Shown here piece after piece: positions 1 through 7,109 of a stretch of 64,000 nt of DNA. Position 1 is the first letter of the stretch, and each line of letters begins with the position of its first letter. The position numbers were made by a program, and so were the translations under genes. The stretch is from NCBI GenBank assembly GCA_963705635.1, contig CAVPKH010000001.1:124001-188000 (forward strand), read 5' to 3'. The stretch comes from VRUE01 sp963705635 (lineage in GTDB: Bacteria; Actinomycetota; Thermoleophilia; Solirubrobacterales; 70-9). The notes beneath the pieces are model-generated. The model was not told the origin of the DNA. It did no database searches and worked only from the letters and a program-made list of their open reading frames with translations.

Positions 1-612
1 TTCGCACCTGCCAGCCGTGACCGCGAAAGAGCCCAGAGATATGTCGCCGCTGAGCGGAACCATGGTCGGCCCGACCGCCGAGAAGAAGTGGCCGAGCCCT
101 CCCTGGAAGGGAGTGGTGATGCCGACGATGGCCTGTTGGAGGGTCGAGGCCCAAAGCGCCCAGCGCGAGAGGTCGGTGCTGAAGCTGCAGGGTTCGCCGA
201 TCAGGCTGGAGCCCTGCACCAGCTCGGGCGGGGTGGCGGTCGATTCGGTGCTCCAGCCCGAGGCGCCGCGGGTGGCGATATAGGGGTCGTTGAAGCTCGC
301 CTGCTTGGGAGTTTCGCCGAGCGCGGCGAGGGAGGAGAACTCGACCCGTTCGCCGTTGGCCGAGAAGTTGGGTCGGTAGGCGTACTGGTTGAACTTCTTC
401 GCCGGCGAGACCAGCTCCAGAGCCATGCAGTCGGGGAGGTTGACCGTCCCTTCGGGGAACTTCGTCGAGGTCTGGGCTTCGCGAATCGCTTCGTTGGGAC
501 AGGGTGCGGCTTGAGCCGCACCGGCCTCGAGGGCGAGACAAGCGAGGACGCTCGCAGCGAGGGCCGCCAAGCCGGCACCGAAGCGCCGGGTGGGTATAGC
601 GAACTGTGTCAT
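1..612 (-). CDS. Secreted protein of the 'LPDCxALELVSP' type, 3' end beyond the window
   Basis: Reading leftward from ATG 612 the frame is open for 204 codons to the window edge, so the C-terminus is missing. The N-terminus (MTQFAIPTRRFGAG, then a long Ala/Leu stretch ending AAQAAPC) is a signal peptide. The mature part begins PCPNEAIREAQTS and continues LPDCMALELVSPAKK, then NGERVEFSSLAALGE and a segment with DPYIATRGASGW. This order (CPNEA, LPDC.A.E.VSP, then 'seen in an earlier frame' style repeats) is what I know from large secreted proteins of Thermoleophilia, often predicted to form beta-propellers. That family link is recognition of a pattern, not a search result. GTG 621 is in frame, has GAGGA just upstream, and is an alternative start. 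The collagen-like gene ends 80 bases upstream on the same strand. Function unknown. Confidence 0.7.
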   Translation of the reverse strand, partial: MTQFAIPTRRFGAGLAALAASVLACLALEAGAAQAAPCPNEAIREAQTSTKFPEGTVNLPDCMALELVSPAKKFNQYAYRPNFSANGERVEFSSLAALGETPKQASFNDPYIATRGASGWSTESTATPPELVQGSSLIGEPCSFSTDLSRWALWASTLQQAIVGITTPFQGGLGHFFSAVGPTMVPLSGDISLGSFAVTAGRCE

Positions 613-692
613 TGCCTTCACGGTGTCCTCGCTTGTCTCGGTGTGTGTGGCGGTCTGCGGTCGGGGGAGCCGAGCTGTCATCGGGGCCTCGA

Positions 693-1508
693 CTAGGGGG
701 CCGTCACTGCCCAGGTGCCAAGGCTGTGCGCTCCTCCTTCTGCGGGGGTGACCAGTAGGAGAGCGCCGGATTTGCCGGCTCCGGCGCTGCTGACCAGTTC
801 GGACGAAGGCACCGTTATCTGTGTGTTGAAGACGTTGTCCGTTTTTTCTTCGAACCCGGCATAGATGCAGAGGTTGCCCGGTAGAGCGCTGGGCGCGGCC
901 ACGCTCCCCGTGCACTTGCTCGAGGTCACCAATTCGTGCAGGAATTCGTCGAATTCCTTTCCATTCGCCCTGATGTAGTGGGCCTGACACGGATCTCGAT
1001 CTGCTTCTGCGCAGCCGGCGTTGTCGAACGGCGCCGCCAGGGGAATCGAGAACGAGATCGGCACGTAGACGGGATTGAATGGGACGATCGCAGCTGCGGA
1101 TACCGTCCCCATTCCCCAGGTGCCGGTCTCGGTCTCTCCGGCGGGAAGGGTGCCGCCGACGGTCCACGGCGAGCCTTCGGGGCCAGTTGCACCGGTCGCG
1201 CCGTCGACGCCGTTGGCGCCGGCCGGACCCGTTTTGCCCGTCGGTCCGGTCGCGCCTTCTTCGCCGGCAGCGCCGGGGGCGCCTGCGGGCCCAGCCGGTC
1301 CGGCGGGCCCTTGAGCGCCGGCAGGCCCTGCCGGCCCGGTCTTGCCGGTCTTGCCCCGCGGCCCCTGCTTGGCCTTGGCGCTGGCGGTGGCCTTGCCACC
1401 GCCCGAAGTATTTGAGGCGGCGTAGGCGCCGCCGAACATCGCGAAGACCAGGGCGATGACCGAGATCACTCCCGGGATGCCGAAGCGGTTGCGTAGCGTC
1501 GAGAACAT
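693..1508 (-). CDS. Collagen-like Gly-X-Y repeat protein, membrane-anchored or secreted
   Basis: 271 residues. Residues about 12-31 (IPGVISVIALVFAMFGGAYA) form a hydrophobic segment, signal peptide or N-terminal anchor. Residues about 48-112 are an almost uninterrupted run of Gly-X-Y triplets rich in GPA, GPT and GKT, as in bacterial collagen-like proteins. The C-terminal 150 residues form a distinct domain with four Cys (AGCAEADRDPC, SSKCTGS, NLCIYAG), which could trimerise or shape the tip; I do not recognise it. The ATG at 1508 is preceded by AAGGAG about ten bases upstream, and a good promoter lies at 1655-1683. The reverse strand of the repeat produces several long spurious open frames. 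Surface adhesion or structural role is inferred from the fold class only. Confidence 0.85.
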   Translation of the reverse strand: MFSTLRNRFGIPGVISVIALVFAMFGGAYAASNTSGGGKATASAKAKQGPRGKTGKTGPAGPAGAQGPAGPAGPAGAPGAAGEEGATGPTGKTGPAGANGVDGATGATGPEGSPWTVGGTLPAGETETGTWGMGTVSAAAIVPFNPVYVPISFSIPLAAPFDNAGCAEADRDPCQAHYIRANGKEFDEFLHELVTSSKCTGSVAAPSALPGNLCIYAGFEEKTDNVFNTQITVPSSELVSSAGAGKSGALLLVTPAEGGAHSLGTWAVTAP

Positions 1509-1654
1509 CTAGATCTCTCTCCTTGTCCCGTGAGCCCCTCTGCCCGCCGCTTCCCTTGGCGGCTTCCGCGAGGCTCGGTTATGTCCCTGTGGTGGTGCGG
1601 TCGGCTCTAACGCCTATCCAGGTGTGGATAACGATGTTTACCGATCCGGAATGG

Positions 1655-1683
1655 AGAGTAGATAGTCGTGTTTCTTTTGTCAA
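1655..1683 (-). promoter_or_regulatory. Predicted sigma-70-type promoter of the collagen-like gene
   Basis: On the minus strand TTGACA (1683-1678) is followed after exactly 17 bases by TACTCT (1660-1655), a close match to a housekeeping promoter. It gives a leader of about 140 bases before the ATG at 1508. It lies in an AT-rich island (about 1620-1750) that stands out from the GC-rich surroundings. A small palindrome, TTTTAC-CT-GTAAAA (1695-1708), sits just upstream of the -35 box and could bind a regulator. Apart from this, the 1509-1770 gap shows no gene. Confidence 0.6.
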
Positions 1684-1770
1684 GTGGTATCTATTTTTAC
1701 CTGTAAAACAGGCCTTTTTGGCGCAGATAAAAACGTTTCTAGAGAATATGAAGCGTCGCGCGGCTGGTGC

Positions 1771-2439
1771 TCAGTCGCCGAGATCGGCGCGCAGGGCTGC
1801 CAACTCGGTACGGAGCTCGGAGACTTCGCGCTCGAGGCGGGTGAGGCGATCCTCGGCGGGGGTCAGCTCCTCGGCCGGCGGATTCTCGCCGGGGGTCAGC
1901 GAAGGCGGTGCCTGCTCGTCCGTATCCGGCACGACGGGGGTCGGCTCGGAGGGTTCAACGCCCCCCAGAAGCTGCTCAAAGCGATCCTCCTTCTGCCCCG
2001 GCCGGCGCTCGTGGCGGGCGACCTGGCCGCGCTCGACGAGGCGGTCGAGGGACTCCTGGACGGCGGCGAGATCGGCGAAGTCATGGAGGCGCTGGGCACG
2101 CTGCTTCAGCTCACCCGGCGTCTGGGGGCCACGCAGCATCAGCACCGCGAGCAGGGAGACCTCGGCGGCGTCGAGGCCAAAGGCCTGGTCGAGCAGGTGG
2201 CGGTACTTGCGGGCGCGGCTGCCAGCGCCACTGGCGAGGCGGGTCCAGCCGCGTAAGGCGAGGCGGCGCAGGGCCTCGACCACCGCCTGCTCGTCGTAGG
2301 CGACGACCGGCTCGCGGTTGGTCGCCTGGTTGCAGGCGAGGCGCAGCGCGTTCAGCGAGAGTGGGTAGGCGTCGGGCGTGGTGCGCTGCTTCTCGACCAG
2401 GCAGCCGAGCACGCGGATCTCTACGGCGTCGGGCTCCAT
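1771..2439 (-). CDS. YceH-like protein (DUF480/UPF0502 family)
   Basis: 222 residues. The N-terminal part contains the family signature: EIRVLGCLVEKQRTTPDAYP followed by LSLNALRLACNQATNREPV, and the second winged-helix half has LRGPQTPGELKQRA. This family consists of two tandem winged-helix domains and is conserved in many bacteria without an established function. The C-terminus carries an acidic Pro-rich linker (about residues 160-195) and a predicted short coiled coil (LTRLEREVSELRTELAALRA). It starts 9 bases after the pyrE stop on the same strand, so the two are probably co-transcribed. The start ATG (2439) is the only one that keeps the full family N-terminus. Confidence 0.85.
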   Translation of the reverse strand: MEPDAVEIRVLGCLVEKQRTTPDAYPLSLNALRLACNQATNREPVVAYDEQAVVEALRRLALRGWTRLASGAGSRARKYRHLLDQAFGLDAAEVSLLAVLMLRGPQTPGELKQRAQRLHDFADLAAVQESLDRLVERGQVARHERRPGQKEDRFEQLLGGVEPSEPTPVVPDTDEQAPPSLTPGENPPAEELTPAEDRLTRLEREVSELRTELAALRADLGD

Positions 2440-2448
2440 CGCTCCAGC

Positions 2449-3024
2449 TCAGCCCCGGTCGGGCCGCTCCGGGTAGATCTCGTCGATCGTCAACAGGGCC
2501 CGGTAGGGGGCGCCCGCCGCGGCTTCGATCCTCTCCCCCCCGCCGGCGAGGCGGTCGACGACGGCGATGACGCCGGCGACCTCCAGGCCCTGCTCGGCGA
2601 TGCGCTCGATCGCGCTCACGGTCGAGCCGCCGGAGGTGACGGTGTCCTCGACCACGAGGCAGCGGGCGCCGGCCTCGACCGCGCCCTCGACCCAGCGCTG
2701 CAGGCCGTGCTGCTTGCGCTCGCCGCGGACGAAGAAGCCGAGCAGCTCCTTCCCCGCCGGCACCGCGAGCGCCGCGCAGGATGGGGGGATCGCCGCCGTC
2801 GCGGGACCGCCGACCGCATCGGCGCCCACCTCTGCGGCGGCGGCGGCGATCAGCTCGCCAGCGGCGAGGAACCCTGCCGGGCGCAGCAGCGCCCGCCGCG
2901 CGTCGACGTAGTACTGCGCCACCGCGCCACTGGAGAGCGTCACTTCGCCGATCACCAGCGAGTGCTCGCGCAGCTCCGCCAGCAGAGTCCCCTTGGCGGC
3001 GTCGAGGTCGGCCACGGCAGGCAT
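2449..3024 (-). CDS. pyrE: Orotate phosphoribosyltransferase
   Basis: 191 residues from the ATG at 3024 (MPAVADLDAAKG). PyrE transfers orotate onto PRPP to give orotidine 5'-phosphate in de novo pyrimidine synthesis. The PRPP-binding signature is visible as LVVEDTVTSGGST (about residues 122-135). The N-terminal half has the family pattern VTLSSGAVAQYYVDARRALL, and a flexible-loop region follows around KELLGFFVRGERKQHGLQ. The open frame extends another 39 codons upstream, but that part (RRRRARVAGRR) is low-complexity and does not match the family, so I use the internal ATG. It is followed closely by the YceH-like gene and preceded by an epimerase gene 56 bases away. Confidence 0.9.
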   Translation of the reverse strand: MPAVADLDAAKGTLLAELREHSLVIGEVTLSSGAVAQYYVDARRALLRPAGFLAAGELIAAAAAEVGADAVGGPATAAIPPSCAALAVPAGKELLGFFVRGERKQHGLQRWVEGAVEAGARCLVVEDTVTSGGSTVSAIERIAEQGLEVAGVIAVVDRLAGGGERIEAAAGAPYRALLTIDEIYPERPDRG

Positions 3025-3080
3025 CCTATGGCGGCGCGAGCGGAGGTGGGCGCTCGGTTTGAAGCTCGATCGGCGCCCGG

Positions 3081-4025
3081 CTACCCGCGCGCGCCGGCGT
3101 CGCGAAAGCCCTGGCGCCAGCTCGCGTAGCTCGGCTGCCAACCGAGCTCTCGCTTGGCCTTGGCATTGGAGGCGCCGCGCAGCTGGGTCGCCGAATTGGC
3201 CGCGGCGGAGCCGGCGATCAGGCGGGCGAGCCAGACCGGTACGCGCCGCGGAGGCTTGGCGCCGACGGCCTCGGCGAAGACCGGCACCCAGTCGCGCATC
3301 GGCGCCGGCTCGTCGTCAACGACGTTGTAGATGCCAGGCGCGCCGCGCTCGACCGCGGCCACCGTCGCCGCGGCCGCGTCCTCGACCTGGATGAAGGAGA
3401 AGGTGCCGGTGCCCTTGCCGACGATCGGCAGGCGGCGCTTCAGCACTTCCTCGGTCTGCGAGCCGTCACGGTCGAAGTAGGTGCCGGGCCCATAAAGCCA
3501 GCCGTAACGGAGGGCGACCCCCTCGATGCCCTCGGCGTTCGCCAGCTGGCGCTCGAGGTCGGTGAGGGCGGCAACCGCTCCGCCAAAGGGGTCCGGGGCG
3601 TCTTTGAACAACGGCGCCTGCTCGTCCTTGACCCAGTCGCCTTCGGGGGCGTAGAGGAAGGCGACGCTCTCGGCCACCAGGCGGCGGGCCCCGGCGGCCT
3701 TCGCCGCGGCGAGGAGGTTGCGAGTGCCCTCGCCGCGCACGCGGTTGGTCGCGGCCAGCGGATCGTCCTTGGCTTTGTAGTCGATGCGGGGCGGCAGCGA
3801 GGTCAGCTGGTGGACGACGACCTCGGGCGCCGCCTCCACCACCGCGCGCTCCAGCGCCGCCGCGTCGAAGGCGTCGCAGACCACCGCGCTCGCTCCCGCC
3901 TTGCGAATCTCCGCCGCGCGCTCCTCGCGCCGCGTCATCCCGGTCACCTCGTGGCCAGCGGCGAGGAGTTGCCGCACCAGCGGCCTGCCCATCGCCCCGC
4001 TCGCCCCCGCTACGAAGACCTTCAT
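3081..4025 (-). CDS. NAD(P)-dependent epimerase/dehydratase-like short-chain protein
   Basis: 314 residues, extended short-chain dehydrogenase type. It begins MKVFVAGASGAMGRPLVRQLL, a Rossmann glycine motif GxxGxxG at residues 7-13. The middle part has VVHQLTSLPP and NRVRGEGTRNLLAAAKAAG as in UDP-sugar epimerase relatives, and RLVAESVAFLY where the usual YxxxK catalytic pair would be expected nearby; I do not see a clean YxxxK, so it may be an atypical member acting as a reductase or a nucleotide sensor. Its ATG overlaps the stop of the preceding small membrane protein gene by 4 bases, which indicates translational coupling. The longer frame running upstream to 4475 is an artefact of the neighbouring gene. 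Substrate unknown. Confidence 0.8.
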   Translation of the reverse strand: MKVFVAGASGAMGRPLVRQLLAAGHEVTGMTRREERAAEIRKAGASAVVCDAFDAAALERAVVEAAPEVVVHQLTSLPPRIDYKAKDDPLAATNRVRGEGTRNLLAAAKAAGARRLVAESVAFLYAPEGDWVKDEQAPLFKDAPDPFGGAVAALTDLERQLANAEGIEGVALRYGWLYGPGTYFDRDGSQTEEVLKRRLPIVGKGTGTFSFIQVEDAAAATVAAVERGAPGIYNVVDDEPAPMRDWVPVFAEAVGAKPPRRVPVWLARLIAGSAAANSATQLRGASNAKAKRELGWQPSYASWRQGFRDAGARG

Positions 4026-4429
4026 CGCGCGCGCCCTGTGCGGGCGTTTCCGTTCAACCGTTCCGATACCCGCGCCAGCCAGGCGGACGCCACGGCGCCG
4101 AAGGCGATCAGCAGGGTGTCGCCCCATCCCCGTCCCTCGCTCTTCGCTTCGCCCGTGTCGAAGGCGTGGTTGATCGCGTGGAAGCCGTACCAGAGCGCCC
4201 CCAGCCAGAGGATCGGCGCTCGCCAGGCCGGCCGCACGACCGCGATCCCCACCGCGACTCCAAAGGCCAGCATGAACGCGCCAACGTCCCCGACGTAGTG
4301 GGAGTTCTCGATCCCGTAGTGGCCGATCTGGTCGAAGAAGGTGTCGGGCGCGACCAGCGCCAGTCCGCCAACAACGACGTGATAGGCGGCGATTACGGCG
4401 AGAACCGCTTTCAGGGCTCTGTCGGTCAT
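4022..4429 (-). CDS. Small four-helix membrane protein
   Basis: 135 residues with four hydrophobic segments at about 6-25, 45-65, 70-90 and 105-122. The sequence begins MTDRALKAVLAVIAAYHVVVG, with GHYGIENSHYVGDVGAFMLA and LWLGALWYGFHAINHAFDTG between helices. The His/Asn pattern and size resemble DUF4345/DoxX-like small integral membrane proteins, but I cannot assign a family with confidence. The ATG overlaps the fic stop and its own stop overlaps the epimerase start, both by 4 bases, so fic, this gene and the epimerase form a tightly coupled unit. Confidence 0.75.
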   Translation of the reverse strand: MTDRALKAVLAVIAAYHVVVGGLALVAPDTFFDQIGHYGIENSHYVGDVGAFMLAFGVAVGIAVVRPAWRAPILWLGALWYGFHAINHAFDTGEAKSEGRGWGDTLLIAFGAVASAWLARVSERLNGNARTGRAR

Positions 4430-5604
4430 AGCTCGGTCCCCTCGTTGAGGATGTCCATGTACTCCCCGTATACATAGGTCTTGCCCCGCGCCTTGCCGGT
4501 GACCTCGCGCAAGATGCCGGCCCTCTCCAACCGCGAGATGGCCGCGTAAACGGGTGGCTCGGAAAGCTCCAGCTGACGGGCCGCGGTCGGCGCTTTCACG
4601 ACCACCCGCCGGACGGCAAGGTCGTGAACTCGCAGTGCTGTCGCCGCGCCGCGCCCGAGGCCGTGGATCCGCTGCCGGTCGCGCTCGATCATCTCGACGA
4701 TGCCGCGGGTCGTCTCCGTCGTCGAAGCGGCGACCTCGATCACCCCCTCCAGAAAGAAGCGGAGCCAATCCTCCCAGGCCCCGTCCAGACGAACTCCCTG
4801 CAGATGTTCGTAGTAGGCATCTCGGTTTCTCTTGAGGTAGAGGCTCAGATACAGCAATGGTCGGCTCAGCACCGCCTGGTCGACCAGCAGCAGCGTCATC
4901 AGCAGCCGTCCGACGCGGCCGTTGCCATCCAGAAACGGGTGGATGGTCTCGAACTGGACGTGCGCGAGCGCGGCCTTGACCAGCACCGGCGTCGGCGAGG
5001 GATCGTCATGAAGGAAGCGCTCGAGGGCTGACATCGCCGGCTCCACTTCCTCCCAGGGCGGGGGAACGTAACGAGCGTTGCCGGGCCGCGTTCCTCCGAG
5101 CCAGTTTTGAGACCGACGGAATTCACCGGGGGCCTTGTCCGATCCTCGTCCGGAGCGGAGCAGCAAGGCATGGATCTCCCGCAGCAGGCGGTTGCACAAC
5201 GGCAAGCGCTCTGACTCGATCGAGTTGATCCCGTGATTCATCGCGGCGATGTAATTGACCGCTTCTTCCACGTCTTCGATCGGGGCTTCGGTGGATACCT
5301 CGTTCTCGAAGAGAAGCAGGTCCGAGAGGGACGACATCGTCCCCTCGATCTGGGAAGAAAGCACTGCCTCCTTGCGGATGAAGGTGTAAAGGAACTGACC
5401 AGGGTCGGGCAGCAGGAGGGTGATCCCATCCAGCCGGCCGAGGGCCTGATTTGCTTGCTCGAGGAGACGCTGAAGCTCGACGTCGAGCTCAAGCGGCGGG
5501 TCCGGCGGCAGCGGCGCCGGGAAGAACGCGGTGTATTCGGCGGCGCCGTCCTGCGCCTGCCTGAAACGCCCGGCGCGAGGCGATGCTTGTGCGATAGACG
5601 TCAA
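4426..5604 (-). CDS. Fic-domain AMPylase-type protein with C-terminal winged helix
   Basis: 392 residues. The catalytic Fic motif HPFLDGNGRVGR is intact at residues 222-233, with the catalytic His at 222. Residues 83-88 (SSQIEG) match the (S/T)xxxE(G/N) inhibitory helix, placing it in the class with an N-terminal self-inhibiting segment. The last 75 residues (TAARQLELSEPPVYAAISRLERAGILREVTG, read in two parts) form a winged helix, so the protein probably binds DNA and may regulate its own gene. The family transfers AMP, or another nucleotide, to protein hydroxyl groups; the target is unknown. The start is TTG 5604, preceded by GGAGG six bases upstream. It leads a unit with two overlapping downstream genes. 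No separate antitoxin gene is adjacent. Confidence 0.9.
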   Translation of the reverse strand: MTSIAQASPRAGRFRQAQDGAAEYTAFFPAPLPPDPPLELDVELQRLLEQANQALGRLDGITLLLPDPGQFLYTFIRKEAVLSSQIEGTMSSLSDLLLFENEVSTEAPIEDVEEAVNYIAAMNHGINSIESERLPLCNRLLREIHALLLRSGRGSDKAPGEFRRSQNWLGGTRPGNARYVPPPWEEVEPAMSALERFLHDDPSPTPVLVKAALAHVQFETIHPFLDGNGRVGRLLMTLLLVDQAVLSRPLLYLSLYLKRNRDAYYEHLQGVRLDGAWEDWLRFFLEGVIEVAASTTETTRGIVEMIERDRQRIHGLGRGAATALRVHDLAVRRVVVKAPTAARQLELSEPPVYAAISRLERAGILREVTGKARGKTYVYGEYMDILNEGTEL

Positions 5605-5637
5605 GGCTTGCCTCCAAAGCGTTGGTTCAGGATCCGG

Positions 5638-5708
5638 ATCGCTTAATAAAGGATAGCCGGTTATCGCTTAGGAACGGCGGGGATACCCAATCGATCGCTT
5701 GGATCGCT
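5638..5708. promoter_or_regulatory. ATCGCT direct repeats upstream of fic
   Basis: The motif ATCGCTTA occurs at 5638-5645 and 5663-5670, ATCGCTT at 5694-5700 and ATCGCT at 5703-5708, all in the same orientation in the 124-base gap between fic and the L,D-transpeptidase gene. Repeated sites upstream of a gene for a winged-helix Fic protein could be its operator. This is inference; no binding evidence exists in the sequence itself. Confidence 0.35.
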
Positions 5709-5728
5709 CGTCGTTCGGATCAGCGTGA

Positions 5729-6694
5729 CTAGAAGACGAAGATGGACTCGCCGTAATTGATCCGCTCGTAGATCTCCGGCTGGTCGGCGATGAAGGTGCG
5801 GATGCAGCCGTGGCTGGCGGGATAGTCGGGCACCGATTCGTAGCCGTGCACCGCGTAGCCGCCGTAGAAGTAGAAGGAGTAGTACATGCCGTGGGAGTTG
5901 TAGCCCGGTTCCTGGCGGATGAAGGTGAAGTGGCCGGTCACGGTTGGCGTCGATGACTTGCCCGAGGAGACCGGGTAGACGGCGAAGGGCTTGTCGCCCT
6001 TGGCGAAGACGAGGACCTGCTTGGAGAGCGGCGCCTCGAGGTGTTCACCGGCGGCCGGATGGAGCACCTTGTATTCACCGCGGCCGCCGAAGACGTCCTT
6101 GACCAGGCCGGCGCCGGCGCGGTAGCTGCGGCTCATGCCGTTGACTTTGCGGTAGGCAAGCACGCCGCGAGCCGTCTTGCCGCCGAAGCAGCGGCCGCTG
6201 TTGGCGATGTAGCCCATCTCCCGCATCGCCTTCTTGAAGCCGAGGACGACGTTGCCGCACTGGCCCTCGTGCAGGGCCGGGAAGCTCACCCTCCAGCTCT
6301 TGCGCACCGTGCTGTCGGCGCCGAGCTCAGGCGTGGCGACGTGCTTGGCGGAGGCGGCGTACTTGCCGTCCTCGCGAACGACGATCGAGGCCTTGAACGT
6401 GCCCGTGCCCCCCTTGCCCTTCTGCACCGCGACCTTGCGGCTTAGCAGTTGGTGACCGTCGAGGAAGAAGTCGACCTCGACCTTCTGCCCCGGCGCAAAC
6501 GGCGAGATCGAGCCGGTCACGGGCACCGGCCCGTAGATCGGCGCCTTGCCGCCCTTCAGGTGCCCGAGCTTGATCTTCAAGGTCGCATCGGGCGGACCGG
6601 TTTCCTTGGCAGGCGTGGTGGGCGCCGCAAAAGCCATGGCAGGAACGACCAAGAGGCAAAGGAGAATCAGCGCGGGGACAAGGCGGCGGCTCAC
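5729..6694 (-). CDS. L,D-transpeptidase (YkuD family), exported
   Basis: 321 residues from GTG 6694. The N-terminal RRLVPALILLCLLVVPAMAFAAP is a signal peptide. The middle contains GQCGNVVLGFKKAMREMGY, resembling a peptidoglycan-binding repeat. The C-terminal domain has the YkuD active site, with HGYESVPDYPASHGCIR around residue 295, where Cys is the nucleophile and the His residues complete the site. These enzymes form 3-3 cross-links in peptidoglycan or attach proteins to it, outside the membrane. The frame stays open to TTG 6763, so a longer protein is possible, but the signal peptide fits the GTG start better. A palindrome lies 40 bases upstream (6733-6748). It is transcribed away from the unusual tRNA. 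Confidence 0.88.
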   Translation of the reverse strand: MSRRLVPALILLCLLVVPAMAFAAPTTPAKETGPPDATLKIKLGHLKGGKAPIYGPVPVTGSISPFAPGQKVEVDFFLDGHQLLSRKVAVQKGKGGTGTFKASIVVREDGKYAASAKHVATPELGADSTVRKSWRVSFPALHEGQCGNVVLGFKKAMREMGYIANSGRCFGGKTARGVLAYRKVNGMSRSYRAGAGLVKDVFGGRGEYKVLHPAAGEHLEAPLSKQVLVFAKGDKPFAVYPVSSGKSSTPTVTGHFTFIRQEPGYNSHGMYYSFYFYGGYAVHGYESVPDYPASHGCIRTFIADQPEIYERINYGESIFVF

Positions 6695-6732
6695 GAAGTC
6701 TGGATTCTTACCGATGAGGCGGTCGTGTGACG

Positions 6733-6748
6733 AAAGAGTCAACTCTTT
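6733..6748. promoter_or_regulatory. Perfect palindrome upstream of the L,D-transpeptidase gene
   Basis: AAAGAGT-CA-ACTCTTT is a perfect 7-bp inverted repeat with a 2-base spacer, about 40 bases upstream of the GTG start used for the L,D-transpeptidase. On the minus strand it contains TTGACT, which could serve as a -35 element. A dimeric repressor site overlapping a promoter is a reasonable guess. Confidence 0.4.
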
Positions 6749-6807
6749 GCCAAATGAGTGCAACGGCCCCTTGATTTGTAGGAAGCGTCAAATAGCTTCG
6801 CCGCAGC

Positions 6808-6902
6808 GGAGGGTGAAGCTGCCGGGTGGCGGCGATCAGTTGACACCTGAAAGTCCGAGCTGTCGTGGTCCGGATGGGGTTCGAGTCCCCCGCCCTCCGC
6901 CA
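6808..6902 (+). tRNA. Unusual 8/4 tRNA with long variable arm, anticodon GAC
   Basis: The sequence folds into a cloverleaf with an 8-bp acceptor stem (GGAGGGTG 6808-6815 with CGCCCTCC 6891-6898), a 6-bp D stem (GCTGCC/GGCGGC) closed by a 4-base loop GGGT, a 4-bp anticodon stem with loop TTGACAC (anticodon GAC at 6842-6844 after T33), a variable region of 24 bases (6852-6875) with a TCCG/CGGA stem, a 4-bp T stem GGGG/CCCC with the standard loop TTCGAGT, discriminator G6899 and encoded CCA. T6875 cannot pair with C6891, so 8/4 rather than 7/5 is forced. The long D stem recalls tRNA-Sec, but the anticodon is not TCA. The long variable arm and G73 fit seryl-tRNA synthetase recognition, so serine at GUC/GUU codons is possible. 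A normal tRNA-Val has a short variable loop and a 7/5 fold. Confidence 0.75.
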
Positions 6903-7032
6903 ACAGAATTGCTGCGCGAGTGAGGGCTGGAACGAGGTGCGATGTCATGCGGCCTGCGGGTAGCGCCCGCTTGAACGAGCCGCTCTCACGCCGCAGCAAA
7001 TTGGTGGTTTTCCTCTGCTAGCCTCGTTGCTC

Positions 7033-7046
7033 TCAGGTGTCAACTG
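7033..7046 (+). repeat. 14-base perfect complement of the unusual tRNA anticodon arm
   Basis: TCAGGTGTCAACTG is the exact reverse complement of 6837-6850, which covers most of the anticodon stem and the whole anticodon loop of the tRNA at 6808-6902. The match stops precisely at both ends. It lies 131 bases downstream of the tRNA 3' end and just before the terminator at 7073. The rest of the 415-base gap between 6694 and 7110 holds small GC hairpins (for example 6956-6970) and a possible -10 box TAGCCT at 7019-7024, but no convincing protein gene. Confidence 0.6.
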
Positions 7047-7072
7047 TTGCCGCCGCCATTCTGCGGCTGACC

Positions 7073-7102
7073 AGAAACGGCCCGCTACGGCGGGCCGTTT
7101 CT
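7073..7102. terminator. Strong bidirectional hairpin terminator
   Basis: AGAAACGGCCCGC (7073-7085) pairs perfectly with 7090-7102 around a TACG loop, and the arms carry A and T runs on their outer sides, so the hairpin can work for both strands. It separates plus-strand transcription from the tRNA region from the minus-strand CPBP gene that ends at 7110. Confidence 0.8.
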
Positions 7103-7109
7103 TTGCCCG

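Noticed and set aside
1180..1330. Tandem repeat or CRISPR-like array
   Set aside because: The periodic sequence is the coding region for Gly-X-Y triplets with a 9-base period and no spacers.
4430..4475. Longer N-terminus of the epimerase (start 4475)
   Set aside because: That part is a frame-shifted reading of the small membrane protein gene, while the ATG at 4025 begins exactly with the Rossmann fold.
6808..6902. Selenocysteine tRNA
   Set aside because: The D arm and acceptor length suggest it, but the anticodon loop is TTGACAC, not one with TCA, the T stem has 4 pairs rather than 5, and no selA/selB gene is in the window.
6808..6902. Ordinary tRNA-Val(GAC)
   Set aside because: A normal tRNA-Val has a 7/5 acceptor branch, a 4-bp D stem and a short variable loop; none fits.
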